Below are positions 21,611 through 33,864 of a stretch of DNA of 64,000 nt, piece after piece. Each line of letters starts with the position of its first letter. Position 1 is the stretch's first letter. Source of the stretch: Capitulum mitella (lineage: Eukaryota; Arthropoda; Thecostraca; Pollicipedomorpha; Pollicipedidae). A program made the position numbers and the translations under genes. The notes below the pieces were generated by a model that did not search any database, was not told where the DNA came from, and saw only the letters and a list, made by a program, of their open reading frames with translations. The stretch is from positions 18,336,144 to 18,400,143 of the forward strand of contig CP099849.1 in the NCBI GenBank assembly GCA_030062745.1, given 5' to 3'.

Positions 21611-22740
21611 AGAGCCTCTCCTGGTTGTCGCTACGGCGCGCAGACTATTAAATGCGGTACTGGTTTGAAGGTGCATTGGGCACGGAGTCGGTCTAATGGC
21701 GAATCTGGGGAGCTTGTTTACCCGCGATTTGCCCAACGACAGGGAGTGACGAAATCTATCCGATCGCTTCCAAACTCTAAACGAAGCCATATTTAACGTC
21801 GATGCCATTACGACAAATGCCTTCAGGTCTCGGAAAGAACTATGCTGATGTTTGTTTGGCTTCAGCCGAGGAAATCTCATTCCTGGGGTAAAGAGTGGGT
21901 CAGTGCGTGATAATTAGATGATCCGTAACGGTAGGCGATGTAGCAATGGCCATTGAAAACATACTGTTTGCGCAGGGTGGTGCAGCCCATTCTCCTTTCG
22001 TTAGTGGTATTTCCCTTCCGACGGTGGTGTTTGCCATTTAGACTGGCACCCATTGTGCGAATGATCTATTAGTACCTTGTGTTTCCTTTGTTAATGGGAT
22101 AAGTATGGGCGCCCACAGTCGTCATTTATCAAATCTGGAAGAAGGCCTTTTAATTACGGCGACGGGATAACAGGGTTCTTGGATAATAACAACTTATCGA
22201 GATGCGTTTGAAAAAAAGAAAATTTGATATGTGCTAACAGGCTTCTTATTTTCATCCTTCTGCCGCCCCAGCTGTTCTTCTTCACTTCTGTAAGATAGCA
22301 TATCTTATAATCGATGACGAGCATATGGCGAGTCGGAAATTCAAGATAAAATGCCAAACACCTGACTCGGCTTAAATAGCCGTGGTTTTACCAAGTAGGT
22401 GCATTGTTACTCATAACAAGCAAACGTAATAAAACATTATTTGTGGATCACGAGAAGTAAATCAGTCTGATATGTGTATCTTGGCTGATTCGGAGGAACA
22501 AATCATTAAGTTCACTTGTTAGGCAAACATTTCCATGTCCCCGGACCACAAATAATGTATTATTGGTTTGCAACGAAGAATGCCGACACTAGCATGGTGT
22601 CTTCATTTCCCGTTCTTACTCAGCCAACAGTTCTGGCCACATGCCTTACATCCCATGGAACAGGAAACAGGACGAACTGGACTCAGTCCTCCTGGTAGCG
22701 CTTAACGGTGCACCTGCTCGTCCATCCTAAGTACTCCGGA
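21611..22740. other. no gene recognised
   Basis: Ordinary A/T-rich spacer with only short frames on both strands and no repeats longer than a few bases. Confidence 0.4.
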
Positions 22741-22750
22741 CGTCTGAAAG

Positions 22751-22890
22751 GTGGAAGTGGTCTACCTCTCCGACTCCGGGCGTCTCGGCGAACGAGGCGG
22801 TCCATCTCTCGGACTCAGGATGTCTCGGCGAACGAGGCGGTCCATCTCTCTGACTCCGGATGTCTCGCGGGACAAGGCGGTCCATCTCCG
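22751..22890. repeat. 40-bp minisatellite, about 3.5 units
   Basis: AACGAGGCGGTCCATCTCTC-type units; the anchors AACGAGGCGG at 22791 and 22831 and GACAAGGCGG at 22871 are exactly 40 bp apart. Confidence 0.85.
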
Positions 22891-22980
22891 TTCCAGCTTC
22901 TCCTCAGGAGCGGCAACAGGCCCCGGCTCCTGACGTGACAGCCGCGTACCGGGCGGCCGGCTCTGCCCTGTCGGCTGAGG

Positions 22981-23085
22981 TCGGCCCTAACGGCCGGCGC
23001 TGCCCTACCTGCGGAGCTCGGCCCTAATGGCCGGCACTGCCCTACCTGCGGAGCTCGGCCCTAACGGCCGGCGCCCGAGGTCGGC
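22981..23085. repeat. 37-bp minisatellite, about 2.7 units
   Basis: TCGGCCCTAACGGCCGGCGC begins at 22981, 23018 and 23055, separated by CTGCCCTACCTGCGGAGC. The units are almost identical, so expansion is recent. Confidence 0.85.
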
Positions 23086-24440
23086 GGAGATCCGCGCCCA
23101 GTCGGCTCTGCAGACGGTCAGCCAGGCGTGCAGGAGCGGAGAGCGGCCGGCACTCCTGCCGCTCCCCGGCAGCCAGCCGCCGCCGCGGGCTGACCCTGCC
23201 GCGGCCAGCAGCGACCGTCGGCGTGAGTACGAGCGGCGTAAGACCCGCGCCGAGCGTGCACCGATCACCACCTCTGCACGGCGTATTCTGGGGTCTGCAG
23301 GTCGCCGGCCCGGGCGGCAGGTGCTCACACTTCCCCATTCCAGCCGGCGGCGCCGATCAGGACAGTCGTGGTGAGCGGCCGGGCTCGGCGCCGGGCGCCG
23401 TCTCCGGTCACCGTTAGATCGGCGACAGTCCAGGGGTGTCTGACCCGGTCTCGCTCCATTCAGCCACGCTGATGGATCTGGGAGGCGGCGTTATTGCCGG
23501 ATCAGTGGCGGTTCAGGGGTGTTTGCCCTCTCGACACTGACACGGCTGACTGAGGTCATTAACTTGAATGGCGAACGCGGCCGTGCCGTCATCAATTTCA
23601 TCCATCCAGGACGGGACGGACTCCATTCGTCATAGTAAAATAAATTCTCTTTGCTTTTGAGCGTTTCTATATCAAGGTAAATGTGCATTTTTTCTTCTTA
23701 TGCCTTTTTATTCCATGTGAACTAAACATGCCAGTGGTATGGCCATTCAGCATTCACAAATTACCTTTTGACTGACAGTGTCTCAGCGTTTTTACTTGCA
23801 ATGTGCCAGAACAACCTTTGGAACTACCTTTCCGCTATCAAAACACACAAACATACTCGCATGCTTGCAGACAAACACACAGACCGTTGCGAGCCGGACC
23901 TGAGAGTGCAGCCAGAGTGCACTCCGCGGGCGGCGGTGCCGGCACCCCTCTTACTCGTCCCGTCCGGGCCGCACAAAAACAGCACCGGCCGCCGCCGAGC
24001 GGGCCGGTAATTTCATTTGTATGAATACTGATACGGTCGGCGCTGCTGGCCGGCACGGAGCGCCGTGGTTCACTGGCTGAGCCGGGCACCCTCTCCCGGC
24101 CGCCGCCGCCGGCCGGGTCGGGGTGAACGGCACAAATTGCGATCAGGAGCGCCGCCGACCGGCGCGGTGCCGGGGCGGCGCCGACGCGTCTCTGCCGACA
24201 CGGCCGGCCGCTGGCGATCGGCGGCTGCGGAGCGCGCCGGCCGCGTGCGGAACGAGCCGGCGATTCCGTTCGGCCGGTCCGTTCCGGCAGCGGTGCCGGC
24301 CGAGCCGCGGACGGCACGGGTGACCGGCGCCGGCGGCCGGCTGCGGTCGGTCGAGCGCGGCGGAACGGAGCACGCGTGTGGTCAGCTGACAACACGGAGA
24401 GTTCGTCACTGCGCTGAGAGGTTAGAGGATAACTGTTGGG
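23086..24440. promoter_or_regulatory. two GC-rich islands with an A/T-rich gap
   Basis: Islands at about 23.09-23.41 and 23.9-24.42 kb, separated by A/T-rich sequence (23.49-23.89). CpG-dense, CCGGCC-rich, open frames in all directions. No convincing exon. Confidence 0.4.
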
Positions 24441-24873
24441 ACTGATTGGCATTGGGTGGCTGTGGCGTGTGCCCTTCTCTGCCCGGACTTGGGTTCACTT
24501 GCTGTCTAAGGTCAGAAACAATTTTCGTAAAATAATTAATGCCCTGACTGATCCCAAATGCAAGGTCGCTACGCTACACTTACTCCTCGTTCGATGCTCG
24601 CTCGCATACTAGTTTGCACAGAGGCCACTTCATAAACGTTCCGTCCCCTCCCAAAATGACGTCAGATGAGCCGCAGCCGCCGACGACGGACAAACCAGAT
24701 CGCAGGAGGCCACTAAGCTGACCACCACAGTCCATTTGAGGTCCAAACCGAGATCGCAGCGTGACGGTCGAACGCGCGGCCGAGCCGTGACGGCACGCTC
24801 GGCCGCCGCGGTCCCATTCCCGCCGGCACCGCCAGCCGGCTGCCGGCGACGCGCCGTTTTTGTGGCTGACTCG

Positions 24874-24973
24874 CCACGGGACGCCCGGCTGCGTCCCACC
24901 ACGGGACGTCCTACTGCGTCCCACCACTGGACGTCCGGCTATGTCCAACCACGGGACGTCCAGTTGCGTCCCA
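24874..24973. repeat. 25-bp minisatellite, 4 units
   Basis: CCACGGGACGTCC-type units with anchors at 24876, 24901, 24926 and 24951. Each unit carries a GGACGTCC or similar dyad. A CRE (TGACGTCA) lies nearby at 24658-24665. Confidence 0.85.
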
Positions 24974-25198
24974 GCGGCGATGAGGATCAAGGCCACTGCT
25001 GCACCATCGGTCTGTGTCATGGTAAGGCGTTTGAACTCCGAAATGTTTTGGTCAAAGTGATCTTGGGAGGCCGATGTGGGTTTTTCAGTATAAAGCAAGT
25101 CTATCTAAAACATGCTCAGGGTGTCGTGCCGATTTTGGAAACGTTCGGGATTATGGAAACCGGTGCAAATCGTTCCCGATCCGTCGCTTCAGGGAAAA

Positions 25199-25233
25199 GC
25201 CTGAACTCGAGCGGTAAAAGCTCGAGTTCAGGC
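25199..25233. repeat. perfect hairpin, 14-bp stem, 7-base loop
   Basis: GCCTGAACTCGAGC (25199-25212) is the exact reverse complement of 25220-25233, with loop GGTAAAA. No T-run follows, so a terminator is not indicated. Confidence 0.85.
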
Positions 25234-25890
25234 AATATGGCTGGCAGTCGGGTGTGCTTTCCTGGTCTACCCGCGACGAGCTGGCATGACAGTCGGTAGC
25301 CGGGCTCCGTTGTCGACCGGCGTCGCGTGAGTACGTCCGAGTTAATTCAAACACCGACCGAGGCCTGCACGATGCCACGAACCTCGTGCTGGGTCGAGCG
25401 TGGCGCGATATTCCCGGAAAGCTAGGCGGTAAAGGTATACACATTTCCTGGATCCGAGTTGTGGGCAAGTAAAACACATCGCCAGTAGTCGGAAGGTATC
25501 AATTTGGCGAAGTTTGATCTGCAAAAAGCACTTAAATCCGACATAACCAATTGAAGACCATGTACTGTGATGATTTTCTTGACCAGACTTTTCTCACGCG
25601 CGTTTGCAAGACTCTTAGAGACGTGAGAAAGCATGCATTTGGTAACGACCATAGAGGTCTCCAAAGCATTAGTTGTGGTCACCGCAAAACTACGCCTCAT
25701 GGAGTGTGTAAGGTACGATGAGAGTAAAACCTGCTGGTAATCATTACCATTCTGCTTTTCATCTCCGGAGGGCTTATGTTGTTCCACAGTCATTCAACAG
25801 CAGCCACGTTTCGCATAACCTTACCGGCACGTTTTGAGGTCGGTGCCAAAAGCCAGGGAAAACTCGTGCACCTGGGAAGGCCAGACTTCT
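25234..25890. other. no gene recognised
   Basis: A mixed-composition spacer. A 123-codon minus-strand frame (25422-25793) has ordinary amino-acid composition but no recognisable motif and no clear splice signals. Confidence 0.35.
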
Positions 25891-26401
25891 CTCTGTTTCA
25901 CCAACGACCGCGGGCAGCAGTCCCAGCTCGCACCAGCTCCTTCCCAGCTCCTGCCCGTCTAATTAGGCCCAACAGTGACGGTCGAAAGTACTCAGCACCT
26001 TCCCCTGCGCCTACAGCCGGCCATCTGTCGCTGCCGGCAGAGGGCGGCAGTCGGCCGTGGTCCGGCCAGCCGACCCTGCCGAGCTCGACACTGCTCCAGA
26101 CCTCCTCGGACCAGCGGCCGCTGCTCTGTCCGCCCAGGCAGAATGCGGCGGTCCGACAGCGGAGGTGGTCCGACCCTGTGCCGGCCGGCCGACCTGGCGC
26201 CGCAGAAGGTCGCCGAGGGTCGGCCGGCTGCCGCCGCGCCACCCTAACCCAGATGCGGCCGTGTAATTGTCGGCCGTTCCTCCGCGCGCCGCCGACCCTG
26301 CCGGAGCCGCTGACCCCGGGCGGCCGAGCCCGACGCCGGACGCCGCCGGCGGGCAGACCGCGCCGCCTGCCGGAGGAGTCGTTACTGGCCTCCGTGGACG
26401 C
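25891..26401. promoter_or_regulatory. GC-rich island with homeodomain-like TAATT sites
   Basis: A CpG-dense block with CTAATTAGG at its left edge (25958) and TGTAATTG near its end (26262). Frames on both strands are composition effects. Confidence 0.4.
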
Positions 26402-26462
26402 ATGCGGCAATTAGGTCATCATCGCCGCAGGGCCAGTCACTGGCTCAAGGAGCGGAGGCTAG
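26402..26462 (+). CDS. weak candidate mini-exon
   Basis: The ATG at 26402 gives MRQLGHHRRRASHWLKERRL and is cut by TAG|GTACGTG at 26462/26463, in phase 1. The peptide is basic and unlike the island shadows, but it is too short to identify. It may be chance. Confidence 0.2.
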
Positions 26463-27590
26463 GTACGTGTTGCAGGAGAAGTCCGGTTTTTAGGTCGGCG
26501 ATGGCCGTTGAAATATTGGGGGCAACTGCTTCTCGAAACAAAAACATGCCTCAGTCGGACATAAAATAGTGGGAACTGGTCAGTGAGAGTGAGGGTTGCC
26601 GTCAACGTGGTATATTAGTGGTACTTATCATTTCGTGCGAAGACTACGATTAGGTATCCAAAGCTTGTCAGGCGACATTAATCTTATCAGTGGATCATAT
26701 CCGTCATATGATTTGGTTTCCAAAGCCGCAAGGAGGTACGCTTGTTTGTGGCCCTTTTTCCAACACCAGCAGCGAATTTGCTCGGCATTCAGGCGCCGAT
26801 GATCAAACCTCAGCCATCACGACTCCCTGTGGGGCGACAAATGTGGCCTATTGCGCTTCTCGTCAGATTTAGAAGTGCATGTTAATGTAGTGTTCGCAAC
26901 ATTCACCGTCTCTTGTTGCGTTTTACAATAGCAGTGGATGGTCGTCGATCTGTTTCAGTATTTTGCATTCAAGGAATGACAATTTCAAATGTCGTGGTGT
27001 CCATGGTGCTGTGCACTGACATTAAAAAAAACTCGTGATAAAAAGGACAAGGAGCCACAAATTCATCGACAGAAAAGTTGCCTGGACAAACGACTTTTCG
27101 AACTATCGCACTGAGAATGTAAATAACAAAACTTAGGAATTAGGCCACCGCCTGGTAAAAAATCCATGATTCGGTGCCCACTGCCCATGTGGCTATAAAA
27201 CAATACGTCCCAGTTTACTCTGTTCCGATAGCCAAAAAGACCCTGGGCCAGCTGGCAAAATTTTGCTTTTTAGTCCCCTTGACCTCACCCTGTTTGAGCA
27301 CTTCCCCTAGTTTTCCCAGGTACAAATAGTACATGAAGAAGTAAAATGAGCACCCATTCAAAATTTGCATATAGGACAATGCCAGAAATAACAACAAAGC
27401 GGCAACCATATCCCAGGATCTCCATTTAATGAGCTCCTCCCCAGTATGTTTAACATTGGCAGTTGCTCGGCACCATTGTCGCGGGCTTTATTGAACGTGA
27501 AATCTTTCTCAACCCTGCATCCACTAGGCTACGCTCAGTCAGCCAGTGTGACTGTACTTCACTGCCCAAATGGGCCTCATCTGTTCCAGT
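26463..27590. other. no gene recognised; weak recursive-splice-like site
   Basis: An A/T-rich spacer. TTTTCCCAG|GTACAA at 27311-27325, preceded by pyrimidines, is a weak plus-strand analogue of the 45-kb recursive splice site. Confidence 0.3.
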
Positions 27591-28290
27591 CGGAAAACTC
27601 GCTGAATGGGCAATCAGACCTTCCGTTTGTCACCTGCTCCGCTCCGTCACAACCTTCCAGACGGGCCGGCCCGCCCCTGCCCAACGTGTCACCGCCTCTC
27701 CGTCGGCCCTCGCCGTCTGTTCTCCTCCCGTCGGCGGCGCCTGACTGGCGCTCCCGTCCAGTGAGCGATGCCCTGTCCTCCGCGGGCCTCGGGCCGCCTC
27801 CCGGTCCCAGCAGCGTCAGCCGCCTGGATGCCTCCCGCCGGCCGAGATTAGTGCGCCTTTATTGCCGCCTGCGCCCGGCTGGCGCGCCGATTAACGCCCC
27901 GACCGGCGGCAACAAAAACTTTCGCCGGCATGCGGCGCCGTGTGCGCGCTCAGAAGCGGCCAGTCACCGTCCCGGCTATCAGGGACGATCCGCGGACCAT
28001 CAGTGGACCATCAGGCGGCGGCCGGCGGCCGGCTGGGGACGGCCCTGCGCCGGCTGACGCCGCCCGGCGGGGGGCGCCGGCCGGCTCAGATCATCGCCCG
28101 GCCGGCCGGCAGCTGGCTGACTGCAGGCCGCCGGCCCGGCCCGGCCAGGCAGGGCGGCTGGACCGGCCGCCGGACACCGCCTCAGGCGCCGCCGACCGGC
28201 CGGCCGCCGGCCCAATTAGACGCAATTATTCATCGCGTGAGGACGGGCCGCGCAAGAGCGTACTTTCTTCCGGCTCAAGCACGTGAGGCA
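27591..28290. promoter_or_regulatory. GC-rich island with paired AATTA sites
   Basis: A dense CpG block ending in CCAATTAGACGCAATTATTC at 28203-28222, two homeodomain-like cores in direct orientation. A 203-codon plus frame (27446-28057) is Pro/Ser/Arg-rich and not family-like. Confidence 0.4.
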
Positions 28291-28656
28291 CAGCTTTAAA
28301 TGCCCTTCATCGGCGTTATGACCTAGTAATTAGGGAGAGCATTTCAAACGGGTTGGTGTTGTTTTAGAACCAACGCATCTGAGGCGTTTTTCAGTGTTGA
28401 TGTGTAATGAAGTCCACTTATGGCGTCTTCAGGAGGAATACCATTCGTATAACTGTGCTTTCTACCAATTCCAGAATCACATTCATGATCGGTTGGAAAT
28501 ATAATGATCTGCTGGCATCAATCTCGAACGTTCACATCACGTTTCTCAATGTGAAGACCGTAAGGCGTTAAAGGACCGGGACAATGACACTGCCCCGTTG
28601 TCCATTTCTTTCTTGTTAACGTTCTATTTGTGGTGCTCGCAGACCGTCGCCGAGTT
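28291..28656. other. no gene recognised
   Basis: A/T-balanced spacer with no long frame. Confidence 0.4.
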
Positions 28657-29540
28657 TTAAACCGCCCCATATAGGGGGTAAGTTTGAACGCCCCTTCTCA
28701 GTTTCCCGCCATGGTGGAAAGACGGAAAAATACAGAGCCGCCAAATGTACAGTACCTTTTCTACCATTCACTGCACGTATCGTACCAAAATTTCAGCTGC
28801 AGATCAGGTCAGGTCGCTCACTTAGTTTAGGTCAAAGAGGTCCACCTCCAAAAAACTTTGACCCCCTACAAGTTTTCGGGATTGAATCGAGTTCGCTTAA
28901 ACTTGCAGGAGTCGCAGCATATGTCACAAAGTACAGTTTGTTTATTTCATAATTTTCGGAAAATTCCAGGTCAGTGTCTTGAAATCAGACCAAGTTTAGC
29001 CTCGTCTTGAATCTTGTCTAAATCTGGACCTTTTTAACGGGATTGCGATGCCTAGATACTGCCAGCAACATGATTCCTCACATGTGCTACCATCATGTCA
29101 CCAGAGCACCTGTGACCTTGGCTCAGGTCATGGCCCGCCAACAAGGGAGTTGGAACCGGAGGATTGTCGTGGTGTAGAATAACATCGGCTGGTGACCTCA
29201 AATGATCTCCCTTGGCCTCCGTTGATCCTTCCTAAACCCTGAAAAATATTCCACTTGCCACGCACATCACGCCAAAACGTTGAATTTTTCGATTCCTATC
29301 ATTTCAACATTTGACCTCAGTTGACCTCAGCTTACTCTTGGTTCAGCCTCAAATTGTACTTGGGTATCTCATCAGCACCCTCTCAAATGCAAATTAGCTA
29401 TAAAGACATGCTCATCAGTAAGAAGAAAAAGAGGATATACATTTTGAGAGTTTACCATTTAGAAACGATGAAGTGCGCTAATCGGTACGCGCCGAAAGTC
29501 AAAAAGAGGTCACTTTACTAAGAAAGCATTTTGGCGTGTT
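28657..29540 (+). mobile_element. third relative of the TTAA MITE (right end unclear)
   Basis: TTAA at 28657-28660 is followed by ACCGCCCC, close to the family end. The inside shares the order of blocks with copy 2: GGTCAGGTCA, then GGTCCACCTCCAAAAAA, then TTTTCGGAAAATTCC. It is strongly diverged. AGGTCA/TGACCT words are frequent, including a direct repeat with 4-base spacer at 29312-29327 (TGACCT CAGT TGACCT). The right boundary cannot be fixed; a CCGTTTAA near 29550 may be its remnant. Confidence 0.5.
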
Positions 29541-32500
29541 ATTAATTACCGTTTAAGGCATAATTTGGGGTAAAGTATGGGTCGGTTGCTAGGTATTAAG
29601 AATTAACAAAACCCTTTATTTTGAAATGCTTGGCCATATTTCCTTAACATTTTGGGGCATCTTCAAAAATGTTGCCAATTTCGAACTCTACTCTTCGAGT
29701 GCTTTCCAAATATATATCTTTCATTTCCCTCCAAAGTGTGGTTCGCGAGTTACGAATTAGAAGGGAGGTGTTCACCCCTCCCCCAGCCAATACGGGAAAG
29801 GTGGATATTACCACTGTTACGGGACTGGTTAAACAGGCTGAACCCGTCATATAATTATTCAATAATTGAATCTCTCTGAAAAAAATGGCCGCAGTCAGTA
29901 CTACGCATGAAGTCTGGCGTTGTTATAATGTTAGCGTCGACTGTTTGTCTATGATCGCACAGGCTGGACCAGTTTCACCGCGGCTGCTTTCATGAATCAG
30001 GAACTTTAAAAGGAGCATTGCCGCTGTAAAAGCTCTGTGTTGCATGTGATCACCGGGACTGATTTGGTGTGTTTATATGTATGTGGGATGGAAGGTTGTT
30101 GGGTTATGAATCGACGCTTACTACTGCCTGGATTATTCCGCGTTTTCACGTCTCTTAGCAAATGCCGACAACAAAATGTCCCTTTACCTGTACTCAAACC
30201 TGGAACATGTTGGTCGCCAAGTGAGCGTGATAATAATCACTTCGCCGCACCGGTTCCACGCTTTTTTTTTAAAGCCTATTACTTTTCTTTTTTTTTAATT
30301 ATTCTAATTGTTCTATTTTCTAATTATTCTGCTAATGCGGGAACTTCTTATTGTGCATGTATAATTGCTTAACTGCTGTATGAGTGTAGAATCTACACGT
30401 ATACATTCAATTGTTATGTGCTCCGTTAAAATTATTCGTAAAGTCTTTGACCTTAATCTAGAGCCACGTCCATTTATGATGTACGTTGGTCACGTAGAAC
30501 AGCTGGCTGCAGTTGTCGGCAGGCGGCTTTGCTCCTCAAAGCAATGTAAAATCAAACGATTGGTACTGCACGACCTTGGCTGCCACCGACTGATAATGTG
30601 AAAGTCACGACGGGACGGTCTTCCTTATAATGCGGCAGCTGGATAGGGCAGTACAGGAGCAGCAGGACACTGACCATTGCGTATCATAACCAAAGTTTCT
30701 ACTCCTTGTCAATAGACAGCGCTGTCAACTAAAGACTGCATCTTATCGGAAGGGGGTCTTTCAGCAAACGTGTCGACTAGTGTCCTGTCTGTGTACCGTG
30801 TGGCTGTAGATTTTCGGAAGACATGTGTTTGATGAGATACTTCAGATTTCGGCGATGGTGGTAGATACAGCGTCTTCGACAAGTTCTGGTCATTCCGGAG
30901 CTCTAGGTGAAGGAGGAAGGCTTAGTTGACACGTTATTGGCGCTGAAAAATAGGGAAAACAAATATGGGAATCTCGTGTAACAACGATGATTACTGAGCT
31001 CAAATTCAGTAGCTAATTTATCCGCCTTGGATACCTAGGACTCGGTAGCTGGCATCGCAAATTAGTCCATTTGCTTCATTTATAGGTTATGTTGTGTCTA
31101 TTTATATTATGCTACATCCTTTTCTTTTGGAACTGTAACCAGTGTTTGGGAATAGCTGAAAGTAGTGAAATTACAACCGTCACATTTGGGGCAGTTTTTT
31201 GTCATATGGGCGCTAGGATCTGGAGCCCGGACGCCATGGCACACGTCCACTCCCGCTAGTCGCGTTTAGAACTTTCGGTGCGGTCGACAAGGAAATGAGG
31301 AGTGTACTTTTTTGGCACTAGGTGGCAGCACCTTCCCAAAGGAGCGTTCTCGTCGAGTCTGAAATGCCGAGTGTGTTATCTTTGGTTCCGTGATTGCCCG
31401 CGTCCAATTATCTTTGCTCAGCATGACCAGATGTTATGCCGTAAAACCAAGGTATAGAATCAACTGGCCTCCTTTTCAGGTCACCCAGAGGGAGGACGTT
31501 TGGGACCATACATATATATGCCCATATTATAATTGGTTTAAGACTCTTTCGGGAGGTCTTCAGATGTACGCTTTCGGGTTCAGAATTCGTTAAGAACACT
31601 TGGATCGCAGTTGTTATCTTTTGCACGTCTTGCACTCAACAGCACGGGTACAAAGGACAAAATGGTAGCGCGGTAGCGCCCTATGTTAATTTGACCCATC
31701 CTGCATATTCTGTTTCATGGAAGTAGGCTTAGGTCAGCCCTGTTTGGCGCTACGTAGTAAAATATTGTCATGCGGACTATTATGTATGTTGTATGTCGTC
31801 AGAGGATATTACGTATAGCTGCAAGTCCTCGTGATGTAGAAAATGCATTTACTAGTCTGGCATATATAGTCTGCGGATTAGAACATATGTCGCTCTTGAT
31901 GTGCAGTTTTGGGTTTTCATTATCGCTGAATTATGCTGTATCGTCGCTTAGTTACGTACAAACTCCTCGACTGGCGAACCATGAGCAATGTACTTTATTT
32001 TTCCCTGTCTGGTAGTCACAGTTTTACTTCATGTCAAGCCTAAATGACATCTTATTTCGTCTCATAAATTTGACGCGAGTGGTTGCTGGAATGATGCTAT
32101 GAATGGGAACCCGTCCTAAACATAATCTGATACGTCGACTTCGGTTCCCTACACCCGATCGAGCAATTTCAGGTAATGAACGATTTCGCGGCGAAATCTT
32201 CAGTGTTGCCCAGGGTGCGACACTACCGTGTGATAGGTGGCCTGACCCTATGTCGACCAGTCACCAGCTGACCCGCGGATCTAACAAGAGCTACAGGCGC
32301 CGGAGACCGGCTTTTTGTGAAATGAGATTTGCGCGAAAATTATAAAAAGCAGGCACACACAAACAAACGCAAAGACGTTGATTTCATCGTCAATTTTCGT
32401 CCAACAGCAATGACGAAGGTGGGAGCCAGCCTAGGGTTGTCGAATATTGCACGGGCTGCAGCATATTCGGCACACACACACACACACATATATATGTATA

Positions 32501-33480
32501 TCTATATATATATGCATTGTATACCGTGGATTGCCTCGAAATCAGTCCCGGTATTTTCTGCAATTCCCGATCATTTGACCGACACCAGGCAAAGTTTTTG
32601 GATTCACTTCCTCCGCAGCAGCGGCCACCATGTCTAGTGCCTTTGCCAAGGCTGTTGGTTATTGTGCCGACAGCGGTGGAAGATCAGGGTTGAATTCGCT
32701 TTAAGTTTGCCACTTTGGCGACAGCTGACAAGGCTGCGTGACAAAAGTCCATGGGGTCATTGCCACGGGAGGATGTGCTGTCCCGGGCTAAACAGCATTG
32801 CGCCCAGCCTTCTGCGTGCTGCCGGCTGGAACACTGATGGCCTGCTGATAGCTGAGGATCAGAGGGACCGGTTTTACCCTGAGATCCCCTCTGTGTCGCC
32901 GACTGACCACGAGTCCGTGTTGATGCATAGTCTAAATATCCGTGCTTCGTTGACGGGCGGATGCCGTGCTCTGGAGTGCTGCGTCAACAGCCGTCCTCTT
33001 TAGCATAACATTAAACCGGCTGAGATGCATAAACCTGCATTAACGACTGATGGATGTGGCAGTTGGCGTGCCCTTCATTTGAATCGTGAGGTGTCCTCTG
33101 ACGATCGAAGTCCCTGAGTTGAGTCATAGTCTTCCCGGGACTTCTCCCTCCACCATGTTCCTCCTGATGTTGATTTTCACATGCATCCGTTCCGACCCTC
33201 GACTGAGCTGTCCTCTGGAGAGCAGGGTTCCCCGCTCCGTACCCCGCTCTGAGTCAGACCGGACGTATTCCTCGTCTAACGCAAAAGTAAAGCAGCCTCT
33301 CCGGCCAGCGGCATTTGAACGGGGGGGGGGGGAGGGACAGTTGCCATCCTACTCTGTGCAACATTTAACATTAGTACGACGGTGCACGAAAAGAAACGAG
33401 GCAAAAATCAAAAAGGCAAAAGTTTGCCCACCCACATTTCTGCAGAAGACCCGCTGCTGGTGGCTCAGTCCTTCGATTGG
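29541..33480. other. long A/T-rich spacer, no gene recognised
   Basis: The longest island-free stretch right of 16 kb. Frames of up to about 110 codons (30037-30372 and 32662-33003) have no motifs. CTCCTTTTCAG at about 31470-31479 is a decent lone acceptor. A (CA)n(TA)n microsatellite lies at about 32471-32515 and a G homopolymer near 33322. Confidence 0.4.
32471..32515. repeat. (CA)n(TA)n microsatellite
   Basis: About nine CA units run into interrupted TA units. Confidence 0.9.
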
Positions 33481-33517
33481 CTCCTTGGGTGCCCTCTGAC
33501 GTGCGAAACTCCCCGTA

Positions 33518-33603
33518 CCGTGCCCTGCCCTGAGTCAGGTCCTGTCCGCCCCTGGCCGGCCCGTGCCCTGCCCTGAGTCAGGTCCTGCCCGCCCCTGGCC
33601 GGC
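33518..33603. repeat. tandem duplication, 43 bp x 2
   Basis: CCGTGCCCTGCCCTGAGTCA starts at 33518 and again at 33561, and the two units differ at about one base. Confidence 0.88.
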
Positions 33604-33726
33604 CTGTTTCGGTGCACCACTGCCGGCGGCGGTGCCGGCTGGGTCGGCGGCCGGGCGGCGCCAGGTAGGCCACCGCCCAGCCCGCGGCCAGGCGCCGCTG
33701 CTGCCACCTGTCGGGCCGGGCCGCAG

Positions 33727-33864
33727 ACGGCGACCAAACAGCCGGCGGCGGAGGCCGGCGCGGTCGGCGCGGCCGGCGAGCGCGGGCAGTCGGCCGCCGC
33801 CGGGCGTCTGCGATGTGTGTCGAGTGGTCCGAGCGCTGACGGACGCCGACGCCCGCCTGCTGAG
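33727..33864 (+). CDS. weak candidate exon with a CxxC motif
   Basis: The open frame ends GVCDVCRVVRALTDADARLL and is cut by CTGAG|GTACGT at 33864/33865 (phase 2). CDVC could be the first half of a zinc-binding site (LIM- or RING-like). A pyrimidine-poor CGCAG at 33726 could be the acceptor. The upstream part is Arg/Pro-rich like island shadows, so only the last about 20 residues are suggestive. Confidence 0.22.

Noticed and set aside
27446..28057. 203-codon plus frame
   Set aside because: Pro/Ser/Arg composition typical of GC-island frames, no motif, and no splice signals that fit.
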